A stretch of 64,000 nucleotides of DNA from Desmodus rotundus (Eukaryota > Chordata > Mammalia > Chiroptera > Phyllostomidae), in assembly GCF_022682495.2 (NCBI RefSeq), contig NC_071392.1, positions 89,110,797 through 89,174,796 on the forward strand, in the 5' to 3' direction. Numbering within the stretch: the stretch's first letter is position 1; the number at the start of each line of letters is the position of its first letter. Shown here one piece after another: positions 34,111 to 46,473 of the stretch. Position numbers and translations under genes: made by a program. The notes under the pieces were generated by a model that searched no databases, was not told where the DNA came from, and saw nothing but the letters and a program-made list of their open reading frames with translations.

Positions 34111-36402
34111 AAGTGTACTTTTTTAAACCTGGAAGAGACTGCTTTGTCACATTAACTACAGAGATACTGTTTCAGTTTTTTCTTTGAAAGTCTAAACTGT
34201 CTGAGTTTGAAAAGCTTTCAGTCCATTGGAATTCAGACTTCTCCTCTTCAAGGTGCTCTTCTTTCTGTCCTGATACCTTTTTCTCCTGCGTTACTCGCCC
34301 TGCGGTTTCCAGAGTGAGCACTTCACACGACATGTGCGGTGAGATTTGTTTGGGAAATGCAACCAGGGCTGTTTTCTAGAGTATTTTGGCCACCTAAGGA
34401 GGGGGGTGTGATATGCCAGTTTCCAAACTTCTGGGCCAGGTTTCCCTTCCTTTTTCTTGAATGATCTCTTGCATTAGCTTCTGTGGAGAACACTGTGCTC
34501 TTCAGTTCTCTTTTCTGCTGTTAGTGGACATTCAGGAGATAGCTCTTTGACTTGATTCTCTGTTGTAGTTTTTTGTTGTTGTGGATTTTTTCACTTACTT
34601 TAACTTCCATCTGAGCCCCCAGCTTCATCTGGCCCTTGCACCCTCGTGTTGCCCATATGCAGGGTTTGTCCTGGCTCCCGTGACTACAAAGTCTGTCCCC
34701 AGCAGGAATTTGAGACACCCTGATTTGGTAGAGTGGGCTCTGCTCCCAGTCCTTGTTAGTCCTTCGCCTCACAACTCCACCCCGTCCCCTTAGGCTCCCA
34801 AAGCACCGCAGGTCCACCCTCAAGCAGCTCTAGCCTGCTGCATGGCGCGCTCACGGTGGCTGTGTGCTGGTCCTGGCCCAGTTCTTCACGCTGGGAATAT
34901 GGTTGAAGGAAATTTCAGTAAGGCAAACCAATTTGGGGAAGCTCTGTTAACTTTGAGATTTTACTTACAATAAATGGTAAGTGCAGAAATTTTCATTTGA
35001 TAGGCTGATATATGGAGACTGTGATTAAAGAATTCACAGACTGTAACCAACAAACCATGTTACACTAATGTTTCCTTTTGGAAGTATGGATGTGGCGTTT
35101 TTATGGTAGCTGTGTAGGGGAGAAAGAGAGAGAAGGAGGGTTGGAAGGAGAGAGAGAAAGAATGGATATGTGTGTGACTAGGATAGTAGACACCCTTAAT
35201 AGTTGTAATGAAACACGATTTCATAACACATTCTGATGACTCCCTTGACAATCAAGAACTGCAGTTTTTATATTAAAAAGAGATTTTTTCCCCCAAAATG
35301 CAGAAGATGTGTTTGTTTTTTCTACAGTCTTGTGTAGACTGAGTATAAGTGCCTACTCAGTGTGTGTGATCTGAAAAAAAATAGTCCTATACTGTGCTTC
35401 TTTGTATAGTTCATTGCGTTTATACTTTGCAGAAATTGATTTATTTGCAAAGTTTTGAGGTTAAATTTTATTTTAGGAAATTAATTGTGTTTGGAAGCCC
35501 AAGTCCTCTAAAGTGTCCTTTTTTATATGTGACTTACTGATACAAAACGATAGGGGAAATCTGGATTTTGTGATTCTGCTGTTTTAAAAAATATTAACTA
35601 CATTTTCAATGGGCACATGGCTTGATAGTTTTCAAAAATAAGCAGTTTGGAGCATAGGCTTAAAAGCCTTGCCTGAGAAAATGCACGAGTTAATAATGTG
35701 TCTTGACTAGGAGTCGTTCAGTTAAAAAACAAGGAAAAATTGCTGAAGCTTGAGTCTGGGGTGGAATCGTCATCGAAGGTGAAGCTGTCGTGCCGGTTTC
35801 ATCAGATTTTCCCCTGTGGTACAGACATGGCCAGATTTTTTTGAGTGAAAGGGGGAGATGTTTTTTAGAAGCTCCCCTCCTGGCTCCAAAAAAACCTCTT
35901 GCTGAAAGTTACTATCAAATGGCATATTTTCCTGAGAGAAGGTGACTCACAGGATTGAGAGACTGAATCTCCTTAACTCTTGATGGACCCACGCCCAGGT
36001 TAAACACATACTGTGTATCCTGTACCTCCCCACACCTTCTCCCCAATACTTATAACGTCTGAAAACCCTACACTTGCAAGTACTTGGTGTGACCGTAGCT
36101 GGTAAGGACATTTGCCACAGGGTGCTTGTTACCAAGTGCAGCACTGACCCTGAGCACAGACGGGGCACAGGTCGCTGGCGGGCGGGCCCATGGGGGCGGT
36201 AGGTGTCAGGCTGCAAGCTCATCGGGACCCCGGCTAGCAGGACCATTGTCCATCCACCTAAAAGAGGGCATAGGGAGAGTTGATTGGTAAATTGTGTTCA
36301 AAACAAATCAAAATACGAAAGTTCCCGATCAGAAAAGAAGCGTGGTGAGGGAGGACAGTAAGCTTCGTAAACCAGTTTGTAGTAAAATGGGAAGTATCTT
36401 TC
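34111..36402. other. intron 1, unassigned
   Basis: Mostly unique-looking sequence. A GA-rich simple tract lies at about 35118-35162. Short ORFs have no known domain. Confidence 0.4.
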
Positions 36403-36413
36403 AGAGGTCACTT

Positions 36414-36509
36414 TTTTTTTTTAATTTTGTATTGTTACTCAATTACAGTTGTGTGCCTTTTCTCCCCATCCCTCCACCCCACCCCAGCCGAACCCCCCTC
36501 CCTCCCCCT
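36414..36509 (-). mobile_element. 5'-truncated L1-lineage 3' end with 11-bp duplication
   Basis: A poly(T) tract, then TTGTATTGTTACTCAATTAC and a CCATCCCTCCACCCC-rich stretch, corresponding to the 3' end of the elements at 44942 and 48605. AGAGGTCACTT occurs at 36403-36413 and 36510-36520. A short 5'-truncated insertion. Confidence 0.8.
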
Positions 36510-36520
36510 AGAGGTCACTT

Positions 36521-37539
36521 AGATAAGGCAAGTTACCAATCATAATTACTGAATGGAGGGTTAATTTGTATGTGCTAGTAGAAAGAAAAGTAATGAAAGG
36601 CTTGAAAACCTGGATTCCGTGGGTACCTTCTAGTTTCCTGAGAGACGTGGTGGCTTTCCAAGCCTGCCTAATTGGCAGCTACTACTGCAAGGCTCAGCAC
36701 TCACAGCGCCGGGCCAGAATTCGCCACACGGGAAATTTGGAAGTGGCTAGAACAGAATTGTGGGAACTGTGAGTTGAAGCTTATTTAAACGACAGTTCCA
36801 GCATTTGTAGTAGGATAACGCAGCCTTTCCTGAAGCAGTCCTCGTGCCTCTGCCTGACCGGGAGAGGCCACACTTGCCACCCACTGTGACATGGGACTGT
36901 GCCTTTCCAGCTGAAGGTAAAATCTGGATTCCTACCTTTGGTGGCCTTAGGATGTTTCCTGCGTCACCACCATCCTGTCATCCCAGGAGGGAAGAGCAAC
37001 TTGCCCTTTGTGCTTGTGACTCTGTGAGAGTGCTGTGACCACAAAACCAAAGCTGTGTTCGGGATGCGGGTGCGCAGCAAAAGCTTTCCGTCCTGGGTTT
37101 TCCAGACTTGGACTCCACGAGACAGCCGCTCCCCTGTTAACTACAGGGTCGGCAGGAAACCTTTCAAGCAGGCATTTTAAAGCATTCTGTTACAGCAAGT
37201 GTATTTGGTGGTAGAATGAAAGACTCATGAATTTTAAGAAAGAAAAAGTTCAGAATAAATCTGAACTTTCATTTCAGCAAGTGCCCCTGGCTAGATCCCC
37301 AGGTCCATCAGAACATGAAGCTCACCTTCCTGGTCCTGGAGGGGCAAAGTGGGTGGGAATTGGGGGGAAGTACTGGCCCTGGTGTTATCAGTTATCAGGG
37401 GTATTGTGAAATTTTCAGGCAACATTAACTTACTTCATTCTGACTTTAAAAAGCATGTTTGTTTTGACATTTTCCTCCTAAAGTTTATTATTTAAGTACC
37501 ATGCTAGATATTTCAAGGACATCTAAAAGGCCTTGTAAA
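36521..37539. other. intron 1, unassigned
   Basis: Unique-looking DNA without recognised repeats or RNA genes. Confidence 0.4.
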
Positions 37540-37715
37540 AGTGTTAATGTGAATGTAGCAAGTGCTTGCTATGTGTCAGGTACTCTTCTAAATATTTTAT
37601 TTACTTAATTTGTCTATTCCTCACAATAGCCTCATAAGATACCTACTATTATTATCCCCATTACAGTTAATTATAGGGACAGAAGGGGAGGAAGCCTGTG
37701 AGTTGAGGAGCCAGA
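37540..37715 (+). repeat. MIR SINE
   Basis: CAAGTGCTTGCTATGTGTCA, GGTACTCTTCTAAATATTTT, TCCTCACAATAGCCTCATAAG and TATTATCCCCATTACAG in family order. Confidence 0.75.
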
Positions 37716-37762
37716 CTTTGAAGTTCCACAGACTTCACCATATATTTGAAATGATCATGTCA

Positions 37763-37980
37763 GCCCTGGCTGGTGTGGCTCAGTGGATTGAGTGCTGGCC
37801 TGTGAACCAAAGGGTCACAGGTTCGATATCCAGTCAGGGCACATGCCTGGATTGCAGGCCAGGCCCTCAGTATGGGGCGTGTGAGAGGCAACTACACATT
37901 GGTGTTTCTCTCCCTCTCTTTCTCCCTCCCTTCCCCTCTCTCTAAAATAAATAAATAAAATCTTTTTAAAAATGAAAGAT
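37763..37980 (+). mobile_element. VES-type SINE with 15-bp duplication
   Basis: The best-preserved copy: GCCCTGGCTGGTGTGGCTCAG head and GGTTCGATATCCAGTCAGGG. GAAATGATCATGTCA at 37748-37762 is repeated at 37981-37995 with one mismatch. Confidence 0.96.
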
Positions 37981-37995
37981 GAAATGGTCATGTCA

Positions 37996-39207
37996 TTGTA
38001 TAATGTGGCTCCATGCTTCTTGAATTGTTTGTGCAGTAAGAGATGCCTTTTGTAGGATGACTCCGTACTCACACAGACACAGGCGAGATCAAAGATGACT
38101 GAAGAACCCTTTCCTTAGGTTCTAAGAGCTCCCTTCTTTCTATTTCCCCATTTGAAAAGTTGCATTGCCATTTACTAAGTCACTGTCATGGTTCACAAGT
38201 TACTGGATCACAGTTCTCAATTTGAAAAATGTACATAGTGTAGATAATCGGGACCAAACCTAATACCACTCTGCCTTGTTTTAAGATGAACGAGAATGTT
38301 TGGTAATACCATATGCACAGGCACCGAGCTAGATCGCTGAGCAGAGGTGTTCGTTACAGCGTCATGCTGAACCTGAGACCTGGCATTTGGTCCCCAGCAG
38401 TTAAAAGCAGTTTATGGGGATAAGCCATCTAGTGCCCCCGTGAAACATTAAGTGGCCCTGGTCTCTGCAAGTTGTCAGGTTTTCTAAAGCAGTGCATACC
38501 AGTGATACTCGTCGTACCCTCCTTGGAAATCTCATGGTAATTAAAGCAGAAAGGATTTATATGCCAACTGAATGAAGATTCAGTTTTGAATTGAACAATA
38601 TTTAAGGCTCTGCGTGCTTGTATATGGATTTTAGGAATTAAGATGGCCCTCTTCTATTAATTGTTCAAGTACCAAAACTAAGAGAACAAAAACAATTTCC
38701 TAATGCTAAGATGTTCATGGAACATTCCCACTTAATGACAGCGGAAATTTCTCATAATTACAAAATTGTGTGTGTGTGAGGGAAGGAGTTGGGTCAGCAC
38801 GTTCCTGCATTATATGATTAGGACAAAGATCGATCTCCAGGGGACGGCAGCTGTACTAATTTGTTCAGTATAAGTTTAAGGGCCTACTAGATTCAAAGCT
38901 CTGCTGGCTTTTAGAAAGTGGAAGACGCATACAGAGAACTAAACCAAGAAGCTTTGAATACGTGTGCTCTTAACCTACCCCAGAATGGTGGTTCCTGGCC
39001 TTCTTTCTTAATTTTTTAAAGCCTTAAGTTTTACAGTTTTTTTGGCTTGTTTGAATAATTGTATTTCTCTTAAATTTCATACGTGGTGTAAAGGTGTTAT
39101 TCTCCCCCACTTTTCTCAGCACTGTTACTATGCTGGTAGAAATAAAATGACATGTTATTAACTGTGTTCCAGCACGTTCCTATATACTGATGGGCTGAGT
39201 GGGTTTG

Positions 39208-39208
<1 letters not shown>
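37996..39208. other. intron 1, unassigned
   Basis: Mixed AT-rich unique sequence with no recognised feature. Confidence 0.4.

Positions 39209-39256
<48 letters not shown>
39209..39256 (+). repeat. (TG)n microsatellite
   Basis: About 24 uninterrupted TG units; likely polymorphic. Confidence 0.95.
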
Positions 39257-39257
<1 letters not shown>

Positions 39258-39769
39258 TTTTTTGTTTGCTTTTTTTAAGTATCTTCAGGGATGGAGGTTT
39301 GTCCCCGAATATCTGGAGCGGTAAATTCACCAATGTTTCTGGAGCCCCTGGAGTGTGTGTGCTGAGGCACTGTTTGGTGCTGAGGAGGGTTCAGCTGTGA
39401 ACTGAGCCCCTGCCCCAGCCGCAGATCAGAGCCCACAAGTCAAAGTATTGCTTCTCTTCGATCTGGAAGTCCCAGAGCCAGATGTTCTAATTACAGAGAA
39501 CCTTTAATTATTGATACATTTCCTTTTTTAATAGAAAAAGATATAAATTCAAAATACACTTGTTAAAATATCAGTTATTCAGATATCAATAATTATCAAA
39601 ACAACCTAATTTTGAATTAAGAAAAATAAGCAAATGTACTGTTTGCTATTTGATACTAGTTTTTTTGTATACTTATATTTTCTAGATTATAAGATACACG
39701 TGTATTTCATGAGCAAAATATGAAAATCAAAAGTAAGCCTCTAATTTTTTTGTTTGTTTTGATTTTTTT
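39257..39769. other. intron 1, AT-rich, unassigned
   Basis: No gene or named repeat seen. Confidence 0.35.
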
Positions 39770-40275
39770 AAAGACTTGATTTTTAAATTGTAGGTTCACA
39801 GCAAAATTAAGAGGAAGGGACAGAGATTTCCCATAGACCCCCTGCACCCCCACATACACAGCCTCCCCCACTGTCAGCATCTCCGTGCTCCATTTATCTG
39901 CCCTGTTCCCAAACCATTGATCTTTTTAGTATTTCCATTGTTCTGCCTTTTCCAGATGTCATATAGTTGGCATCATACAGTGTGTGGCCATTTCAGATTG
40001 GCTTCTTTCACTTGATAAAGTGCATTAAAGTTTTCTCCATGTCTTTTCGTGACTTGCTACCTCATTTCTTTTTAGTGCTGAGTAATGACCCACTGGGGGG
40101 GTACCACAGTAAATCCACTCACCTACTGAGGGACATCTTGGCTTCTTCCGAGTTTTAGCAGTTATGACTAGAGCTGCTATAAACACCATGTGCAGATTTT
40201 TGTGTGGACATAAATTTTCAGTTCATTTGGATAGATACCAAGTGGTGTCATTGCTGGATTGTGTGGATGATAATA
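39770..40275 (-). mobile_element. old L1 3' UTR fragment (antisense)
   Basis: AAATTGTAGGTTCACAGCAA, GTGTGGCCATTTCAGATTGG, AAGTTTTCTCCATGTCTTTT, GACTAGAGCTGCTATAAACA and GTCATTGCTGGATTGTGTGG follow a widespread L1M 3'-UTR consensus in complement. Confidence 0.8.
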
Positions 40276-40650
40276 AAATCATTTTTTTTTTACAGAAAGT
40301 GTTTAACCAAAATTAAAAATAGAATTTTTTCTAAACGATCAATGGGTCATACAGTAAGAGTGCGTTCAGTTTTGTAAGAAACCACGAACTGTCTTACGAA
40401 GGGGCTGCCCCGTTTTGCACACGGCCCTCCAGCTAAGCGTGAGAGCCCCTGTGTCCCCGCCCCCCGCCAGCGCGGTGGTGTCTGGGTGTCCGGTGCAGGC
40501 TTTCTGCTGGGTGAGCAGGGAGTAGTGGGGTCTCGTCTCAGGTTGCATTTCCCGCCACCCCGTGCGGCGGGGTGGGCAGGGGCTTTCAATGCCTGTTCGC
40601 CATGCGAGTGTCCCCTTCGGTAAGTAAGGTCTTGGGCTCCTTTTTCAACT
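40276..40650. other. CpG-rich segment between two old L1 blocks
   Basis: GC-rich with frequent CpG (for example 40470-40490 and 40555-40575). It lies where the L1 3' UTR would continue, so it may be a strongly diverged part of the same element. Confidence 0.4.
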
Positions 40651-40654
40651 GAAT

Positions 40655-40960
40655 GGCTGGTTTCCTCACTGAGTTTTAAGAGTTCTTTACATATTTTGGC
40701 TAGCAGTCCATCAAATGTGTCTTGTGTGTATCCTTTCTCCAACCGTTTGGCTTATCTTCTCGTTCTCCTCACAGAACAGACGTTTTTAACCTCAGTGAAG
40801 TTCGGCTTCCCCGGTTGCTCGCGCCCCTGCCAAGGCCCCGTCCTCGCGGCCGCCGGGGTGTCCCCGCGGCTGTCTTCTCCGAGTGGGGCGCCTTCGCGCC
40901 CTTCTGTTTTTGAGGAAGGTTTTGTGAATATTGCGTGACTCATGGTCAACACACTGAAGT
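40655..40960 (-). mobile_element. old L1 3' UTR fragment, continuation
   Basis: GAGTTTTAAGAGTTCTTTAC, ATATTTTGGCTAGCAGTCCA and CAGACGTTTTTAACCTCAGT continue the L1M 3'-UTR consensus. An embedded GC-rich stretch lies at 40810-40900. Confidence 0.75.
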
Positions 40961-41059
40961 TGTCCTTCTACTGGGTTTTCATCATTTTCTGACTAAAACT
41001 AGGTGAATTAGGTGGGTCTTCAAGGGTCATCTCCCACTACCCCATTATTTTTCACAGGA

Positions 41060-41175
41060 AGAAAGAGCTATCAGTTGGAGAATTCCTACTATGTGCCAGG
41101 CGGAGAACCAGGCATTTTTGCATATGATGTCTCATTTGAGTCTTTACAACTCCGAGAACCTGGTACTCAGGCCTT
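41060..41175 (+). repeat. MIR SINE fragment
   Basis: ATTCCTACTATGTGCCAGGC, CATATGATGTCTCATTTGAG and ACAACTCCGAGAACCTGGTA match the MIR 5' half. Confidence 0.65.
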
Positions 41176-41199
41176 TCATTGAAAACGAGTCACACAATT

Positions 41200-41430
41200 A
41201 GAGCGGCATCAGGAGAGGGGCCGAGGGTCGTCGCCGGAGAGACCGGCCGAGCGGTGCTCCGTGGCGGAGGGCGCAGCTCCCCTCCGGGGTGATCTGAGCC
41301 GGGGCTCCTCGTGGTGCGATCCCCCTGTCCGAGGGCAGTGGGAAGCATGAACGCAGGCGGGGCACAGTCGGCCCTGTGTGGGACTCCGGGTTCGGGGGCA
41401 CGCCGGTCAGTTGTGCGACGCGCACAGATT
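41200..41430. other. CpG-dense intronic pocket
   Basis: GC-rich, CpG-rich segment (for example CGTCGCCGG near 41230 and GTGCGACGCGCA near 41413). No exon signals stand out. The ORF 41198-41425 is probably a GC artefact. Confidence 0.5.
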
Positions 41431-41796
41431 TGTTACAGACCGCTGCTGATTGTCGGTTGTATGTTCGTTTTGAATAAGGGTTGTTTTGGAGGTTGTAGCA
41501 TGGTAGTTGTCATGCTTTAATTATAAGACTGTAATAGTTACGCTTCTATACCTACCAGCTTTAGAATTTAAAAGGAAAATTCAAGTCTCGCCCCTACTTC
41601 ATTGTATAATGGGAAATGGGGACAATAAGTCGCCACTTTTTCCACAGCTTTGTGACTTGGCATCCGCTCTGGGGGAGCTGCATTCTCGAAGGCCACTGTC
41701 TTCTGGCACTCGCTGCCGTCAGTGACTTTTTCATAGTAGACCTTCTTTCCTTTTTTTAATTCTTTTTTTTTATGGATGGTGAGCACTGAACCATTT
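41431..41796. other. intron 1, unassigned
   Basis: No recognised repeat, gene or RNA. Confidence 0.35.
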
Positions 41797-41800
41797 CATT

Positions 41801-42016
41801 AAAGATTTTTTTTATTTACTTATTTATTCATTTATTTTTAGGGGGGGAGGGGAAGGAGAAAGAGAGGGTGAAGAACATCCGTGTGTGAGAGATACATTGA
41901 TCAGTGCCTCTTGTGCGCCCCCTACTGGGGACCTGGCCTGCAACCCAGCCTGTGCCCTGAGTGACCTTTCAGTTCCCAGGCCGGCACTCAATCCACTGAC
42001 CCACACCAACCAGGGC
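41801..42016 (-). mobile_element. VES-type SINE
   Basis: Tail TTTATTTACTTATTTATTCA at the left and CCACACCAACCAGGGC head at the right, antisense to CUL1. Confidence 0.9.
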
Positions 42017-43369
42017 TAGACCTTCTCTTTGATTTATTGCAGACCTTGGACTCTGCCAAAGACTGAAGTTTCATAAAATCACCCTTCTCTGGCTTCTGTT
42101 TTCTGGCCTCCCAGGCTGTGTGCTGCTTACCTGTGTGCTGTCTGTCTGTAGACTCTCTATCTCCCCCTCTGCCTCTCCTTCTGCGCCTCCCGTCCCCCCC
42201 TCTCTCTTGGGGGCAGGAGGGAAGAAGGGACTCAATTTGCCTGTGTAAATATAAACTTGAGTCCGCAAGTCTATTAAATTCTTCCTGTATGCTTTAAGGA
42301 TTTTATTTGCATTAATGCCAATAATTTTTGCCTTTTTGCTAAACATTACTAAATTTATTTGTTCACGTGTGATTTTTCCTTTGGGCTACATTTCTAAACT
42401 GCCTGCTTAGACATTTCATTTTGTTAATTTTTTTAAAAATCACTTCACATTTAACATCTAAAATTAAGCTCTTCATCTCCCTTTAGATTTAGGCTTCTTC
42501 ACATAACTTACTATTAAAGAGAAATTCTCTTAATAACATCACCTTTCTCTTTTGGGTTGCTTCTCTTTAACTCCCTTTACCCCTGGGATTTGCCAGCATG
42601 AGAATTTTTTTAAAGAGTGTTCAATTTATTGATGCAAAGATTTCATATAGACAGATATAGGAATCTCTGGATGGTCATCATTTAACCCAGAACTGCCCCT
42701 GAACTTCTGCTTGTGAGTTGGTATTTATCTACAATTACAGCATTGCCAGGCATTCCCTAAAACAGAGATACAGTTAATTGGTTGAGATCCTATTTGTCAG
42801 ATATGGCTCACAGATGTTTTTATAGCATTTACAGTATAACTTTTGGGACTTTTTTAAACCATAAAAGTTGTCAACTAAAGTGTAGCAAACATGTCCACCT
42901 CTGAGAATTGCACGTAAACACATTTGACATGTTACCCCTTTAAGATCTAGAGTGGGTTTTGTACCGACTGTACTTTTAGCATATCGCTGAGCATAAACGG
43001 TGCTGGTAGCAGCTGTTGTGGAGTAACGCAGGGGCCTTCGACTTCGTGGGGGTCACGCCGGGTGCTGCTAAGACGCCTGTTCTGTTGCCTCCATTCATGA
43101 CTGGAGGGACTGTCATTGCAGTGAGAGGTTGGTGAAACGTAAGGTGTCATTTTCTCCCATCTGCACTCACAATCTCCAGGCTTCCATCCTTGGGCCCCCC
43201 GGAGTCTCACTTGGCTCCAGCTCCTCCACCTGTGTCTGCCCTCCCTCGTAAGCAGCCATTTTTAGTTTCTGGTTTATCCTCCCATTTTGCTCTTTTTGAA
43301 AAGAAAAACCTGTAGCTATACCTATGTGCTTGGATTTACCCGTCCTGCCCCACCCCCACATACAAAAGA
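42017..43369. other. intron 1, unassigned
   Basis: CT-rich tract near 42150-42200, otherwise unique-looking. The ORFs at 42071-42346 and 42947-43210 have no known domain. Confidence 0.4.
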
Positions 43370-43715
43370 AACCTTGCTTTTTTCAGTTATGTGTCCACTA
43401 TGAAATCACTGTATTGTTATTGTCAGTAAGTGGAGCTCAACTTTATTCCTTTTAATAACTGCGCAATGCTTCATTGCTTGGACACGCGTACTTTAGTCCT
43501 CTGTCCCCTCTCAATGGATTTTGGGTTGACTTTCAGTCTTTGCAGTGATTCAACTTGAGCTTATTATTTGTGGTTTGGGCCAGTTTATTTGGGGGAGAAA
43601 CTCCTCAGGGAGGAGTGAGATTGCGGGGTCAAAGGGTAAACGCGTGGATAACATCCTTAGGTCAGCCCGGCCACTAGTGTCACCGAGCACTCCCACCAGC
43701 AGCTGTCAGCTTGTT
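43370..43715 (-). mobile_element. old L1 3' UTR fragment (antisense)
   Basis: AACTGCGCAATGCTTCATTG, CAATGGATTTTGGGTTGACT and GAGTGAGATTGCGGGGTCAA correspond to the L1M 3'-UTR blocks seen at 39770 and 44340. Confidence 0.6.
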
Positions 43716-44335
43716 TTGAATTGCTAGTGGGCTCTCTGTGAAATTCTGTAACCCAGAGAAAAATTTTTGGAGGATTGAAAGAATAAATCTGAGAGACAGC
43801 CCTTGTCATCCTTAATTTGTTCCTCACCTGTGCCAACATGTCCCTTAGGCTCACTTAACCATAGTTCCTACTGGGTGTGGTTTTAAGCTGCGTGTCTAAG
43901 TTGAGCCTTGTCTCAACCCCAACAGCCTCCCACTTGATTTCACTGCCCGTGGGGACCTCTGTCATCCCAGTTCCACAGAACGCTCAGACCCTCTGAACTT
44001 GCATCACAGCTTTTGTCTGCGGCACCTGTAATACGGTGGTAAGTGACGTGTGCCACCTGACAGCGCTGGCAGCTTCAGCTCAGTCCTCTGACTTACCCTG
44101 TCACCTGTTTATGGACGAGAACATATGTGTATGTGCTGGAGAGTATGACACCCCCCCCATCAGTAACATCTTAAACAGCAGCTCTTAATGCTGCCTTCCC
44201 ATAGAGCACTCCACAGCGCTCCCTTTCGTGCCAAGGCCTCTGCACATGCAGAACATGGGCATTTTGTAGAGGTACACGTCTCTCCGTGAGTGACCCGAAT
44301 CTGACCCATAAACCTTTATAGATAGCATGCTTTAA
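43716..44335. other. intron 1, unassigned
   Basis: No recognised repeat or gene. Confidence 0.35.
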
Positions 44336-44339
44336 AGCT

Positions 44340-44930
44340 GATTTTTGTCTTAACAGCTTTATTGGTGTATAATTCACATACCATAAAATTTAATGGTTTT
44401 AAATGTATAATTCAGGATTTGCAGTGGAGTCAGGGTTGGGCAGCCATCCCCACCCACAGTCCGGTTTCAGAACGTTGCCCTCAGCCCAGAAGACCCCTTG
44501 TGCCCGTGTGTAGTCAGGCCCCGCGCCCTCCCCAGCGGAGCGCTCGCCAACTTCCCGTCTCTGCGGTTGGCCTGTTCTGTGGATGCCATATAATAAGTGG
44601 AGTCGTGTCCTGTGTGGTCCTTGCATCTGGCTTGCACGGGCATGATGCTTTGGAGGGTCGTCACGCCGTCACATGTGTCAGTACTTCATTTTCCATTGCT
44701 GTGTGGTACTCTTTTGTGGGGCAGTGTGACGTATTGCTGATCCATTCACGCATGGATGGATATTTGGGTTGTTCCTCTCCTTGGCTAATATAAATAAGGC
44801 ACTGTGGACATACGTGTACAGGTCTTTGGGTGACATATGTTTTGTTTGGGTTGCTAGAGACCTAGTAGTGGAATTGATGGGTCATGGGTTAAATTTATGT
44901 TAACTTATCTTGTCTTTTAATGCCCCAAGT
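44340..44930 (-). mobile_element. old L1 3' UTR fragment (antisense), CpG-enriched
   Basis: ACAGCTTTATTGGTGTATAA, TTCACATACCATAAAATTTA, CCATTGCTGTGTGGTACTCT and CCTAGTAGTGGAATTGATGG follow the L1M 3'-UTR consensus in complement. The middle (44500-44680) is unusually CpG-rich for such an old repeat. A HAL1-like element inserted at its right end. Confidence 0.85.
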
Positions 44931-45309
44931 GTTTAATGACTTTGGGGGGTTTTAGCATATTTTATTGATTATGCTATTATAGTTGTCCCATTTTTTTCTC
45001 CCCTTTATTCCCCTCTACCTTGCATCCCTCCTCCCTCTAAAATCCGTGGCACCCCCCCCCCCACCCCGCCCCGCCTAAGTTCGTGTCCATGGGTCATACA
45101 TATAATAAGGTCTTTGGCTTCTCTATTTCCTATATTATTCTTAACTTCCCCCTTCTCTTTTGTACCTACCAATTATGCTTCTTATTCCCTGTACCTTTTT
45201 CCTCCCTTTCTCTCCCATCCCCTCCCCGCTGATAACCCTCCAAAGGATCTCCATTTCTGTGATCCTGTTCCTGTTCTAGTTGTTTGCTTAGTTTGTTATT
45301 GGGTTTATT

Positions 45310-45508
45310 TATTTTTATTTTTAATTTTTAGAGAGAGGGGAAGGGAAGGAGAAAGAGGGAGAGAAATATCAATGTGTGGTTGCTTCTCGCACGCCCCCTA
45401 CTGAGGACCTGGCCCACAACCCAGGCATGTGCTCTGACTGGGAATCAAACCAGTGACCCTTTGGTTTGCAGGCCAGCACTCAGTCCACTGAAGCACACCA
45501 GCCAGGGC
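45310..45508 (-). mobile_element. VES-type SINE nested in HAL1-like element A
   Basis: Complete minus-strand copy from a TTTATTTTTATTTTTAATTT tail to the ACACCAGCCAGGGC head, splitting the 3' UTR of the larger element. Confidence 0.93.
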
Positions 45509-45567
45509 AAAGATTTTATTTATTTATTTTTAAAGAGGGAAAGGGAGGCAGAAAGACAGGGAAGGCT
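45509..45567 (-). mobile_element. VES SINE 3' fragment in tandem
   Basis: Directly after the SINE head comes a second SINE tail and lower body (AAAGATTTTATTTATTTATT, then AAGAGGGAAAGGGAGGCAGA), truncated. This suggests a second insertion or a dimeric template. Confidence 0.75.
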
Positions 45568-45626
45568 CAGTTGTTGATAGTTGTGAGTTTGTTGTCATTT
45601 TACTGTTCATAGTTTTGATCTTTTTC

Positions 45627-46473
45627 TTAAATAAATTCCTTTAACATTTCATATAATAAGGTCTTGGTGATGATGAACTCCTTTAACTTGACCTTATCTG
45701 GGAAGCATTTTATCTGCCCTTCCATTCTAAAGGATAGCTTTGCTGCATAGAGTAATCTAGATTATAGGTCTTTGCCTTTCATAATTTTGAATACTTCTTT
45801 CCAGCCCCTTCTTGCCTGCAAGGTTTCTTTTGAGAAATCAGCTGATAGTCTTATGGGAACTCCTTTGTAGGTAACTGTCTCCTTTTCTCTTGCTGCTTTT
45901 AAGATTCTCTTCTTCTCTTTAATCTTGGGTAATGTAATTGATGTGTCTTGGTGTGTTTCTCCTTGGATCCAACTTCTTTGGGACTCTCTGAGCTTTCTGG
46001 ACTTGCATGTCTAGTTCCTTCACCAGATTGGAGAAGTTTTCCTTCGTTATTTGTTCAAATAAGTTTTCAATTTCTTGCTCTTCCTCTTTTCCTTCTGGCA
46101 CCCCTATGATTCGGATGTTGGAATGTTTAAAGTTGTCCTGCAGGTTCCTAAGCCTCTACTCATTTTTTTGAATTCTTATTTCTTCATTCTGTTCTGGTTG
46201 AATGTTTATTTCTTCCTTTCCCAAATCGTTGATTTGATTCCCAGTTCCTTTCCCCTCACTGTTGGTTCCCTGTATGCTTTCCTTTATTTCAATTTTCATA
46301 ACCTTCACATTTTCCTCTATTTTGTAAGTATACTCAACCAATTCTGTGAGCATCCTGACTACCAGTGTTTTGAACTTTGCATCTGATAGGTTGGCTATCT
46401 CTTCATCGCTTAGTTCTATTTTTGGAGTTTTGATCTGCTCTTTCATTTGGGCCATATTTCTTTGTCTCTGCAT
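45627..46473 (-). pseudogene. L1-type ORF1 remnant of element A
   Basis: Encodes parts of an L1 ORF1 protein, an RNA-binding trimeric chaperone of L1 particles: an N-terminal polar or coiled-coil region (frame 46156-46473), then the RRM region (frame 45919-46101), then a C-terminal domain ending YEMLKEFI before a stop at 45627. At least one frameshift and internal stops separate the pieces, so no full product is possible. The total of about 280 codons is somewhat shorter than typical mammalian ORF1p. Confidence 0.8.
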
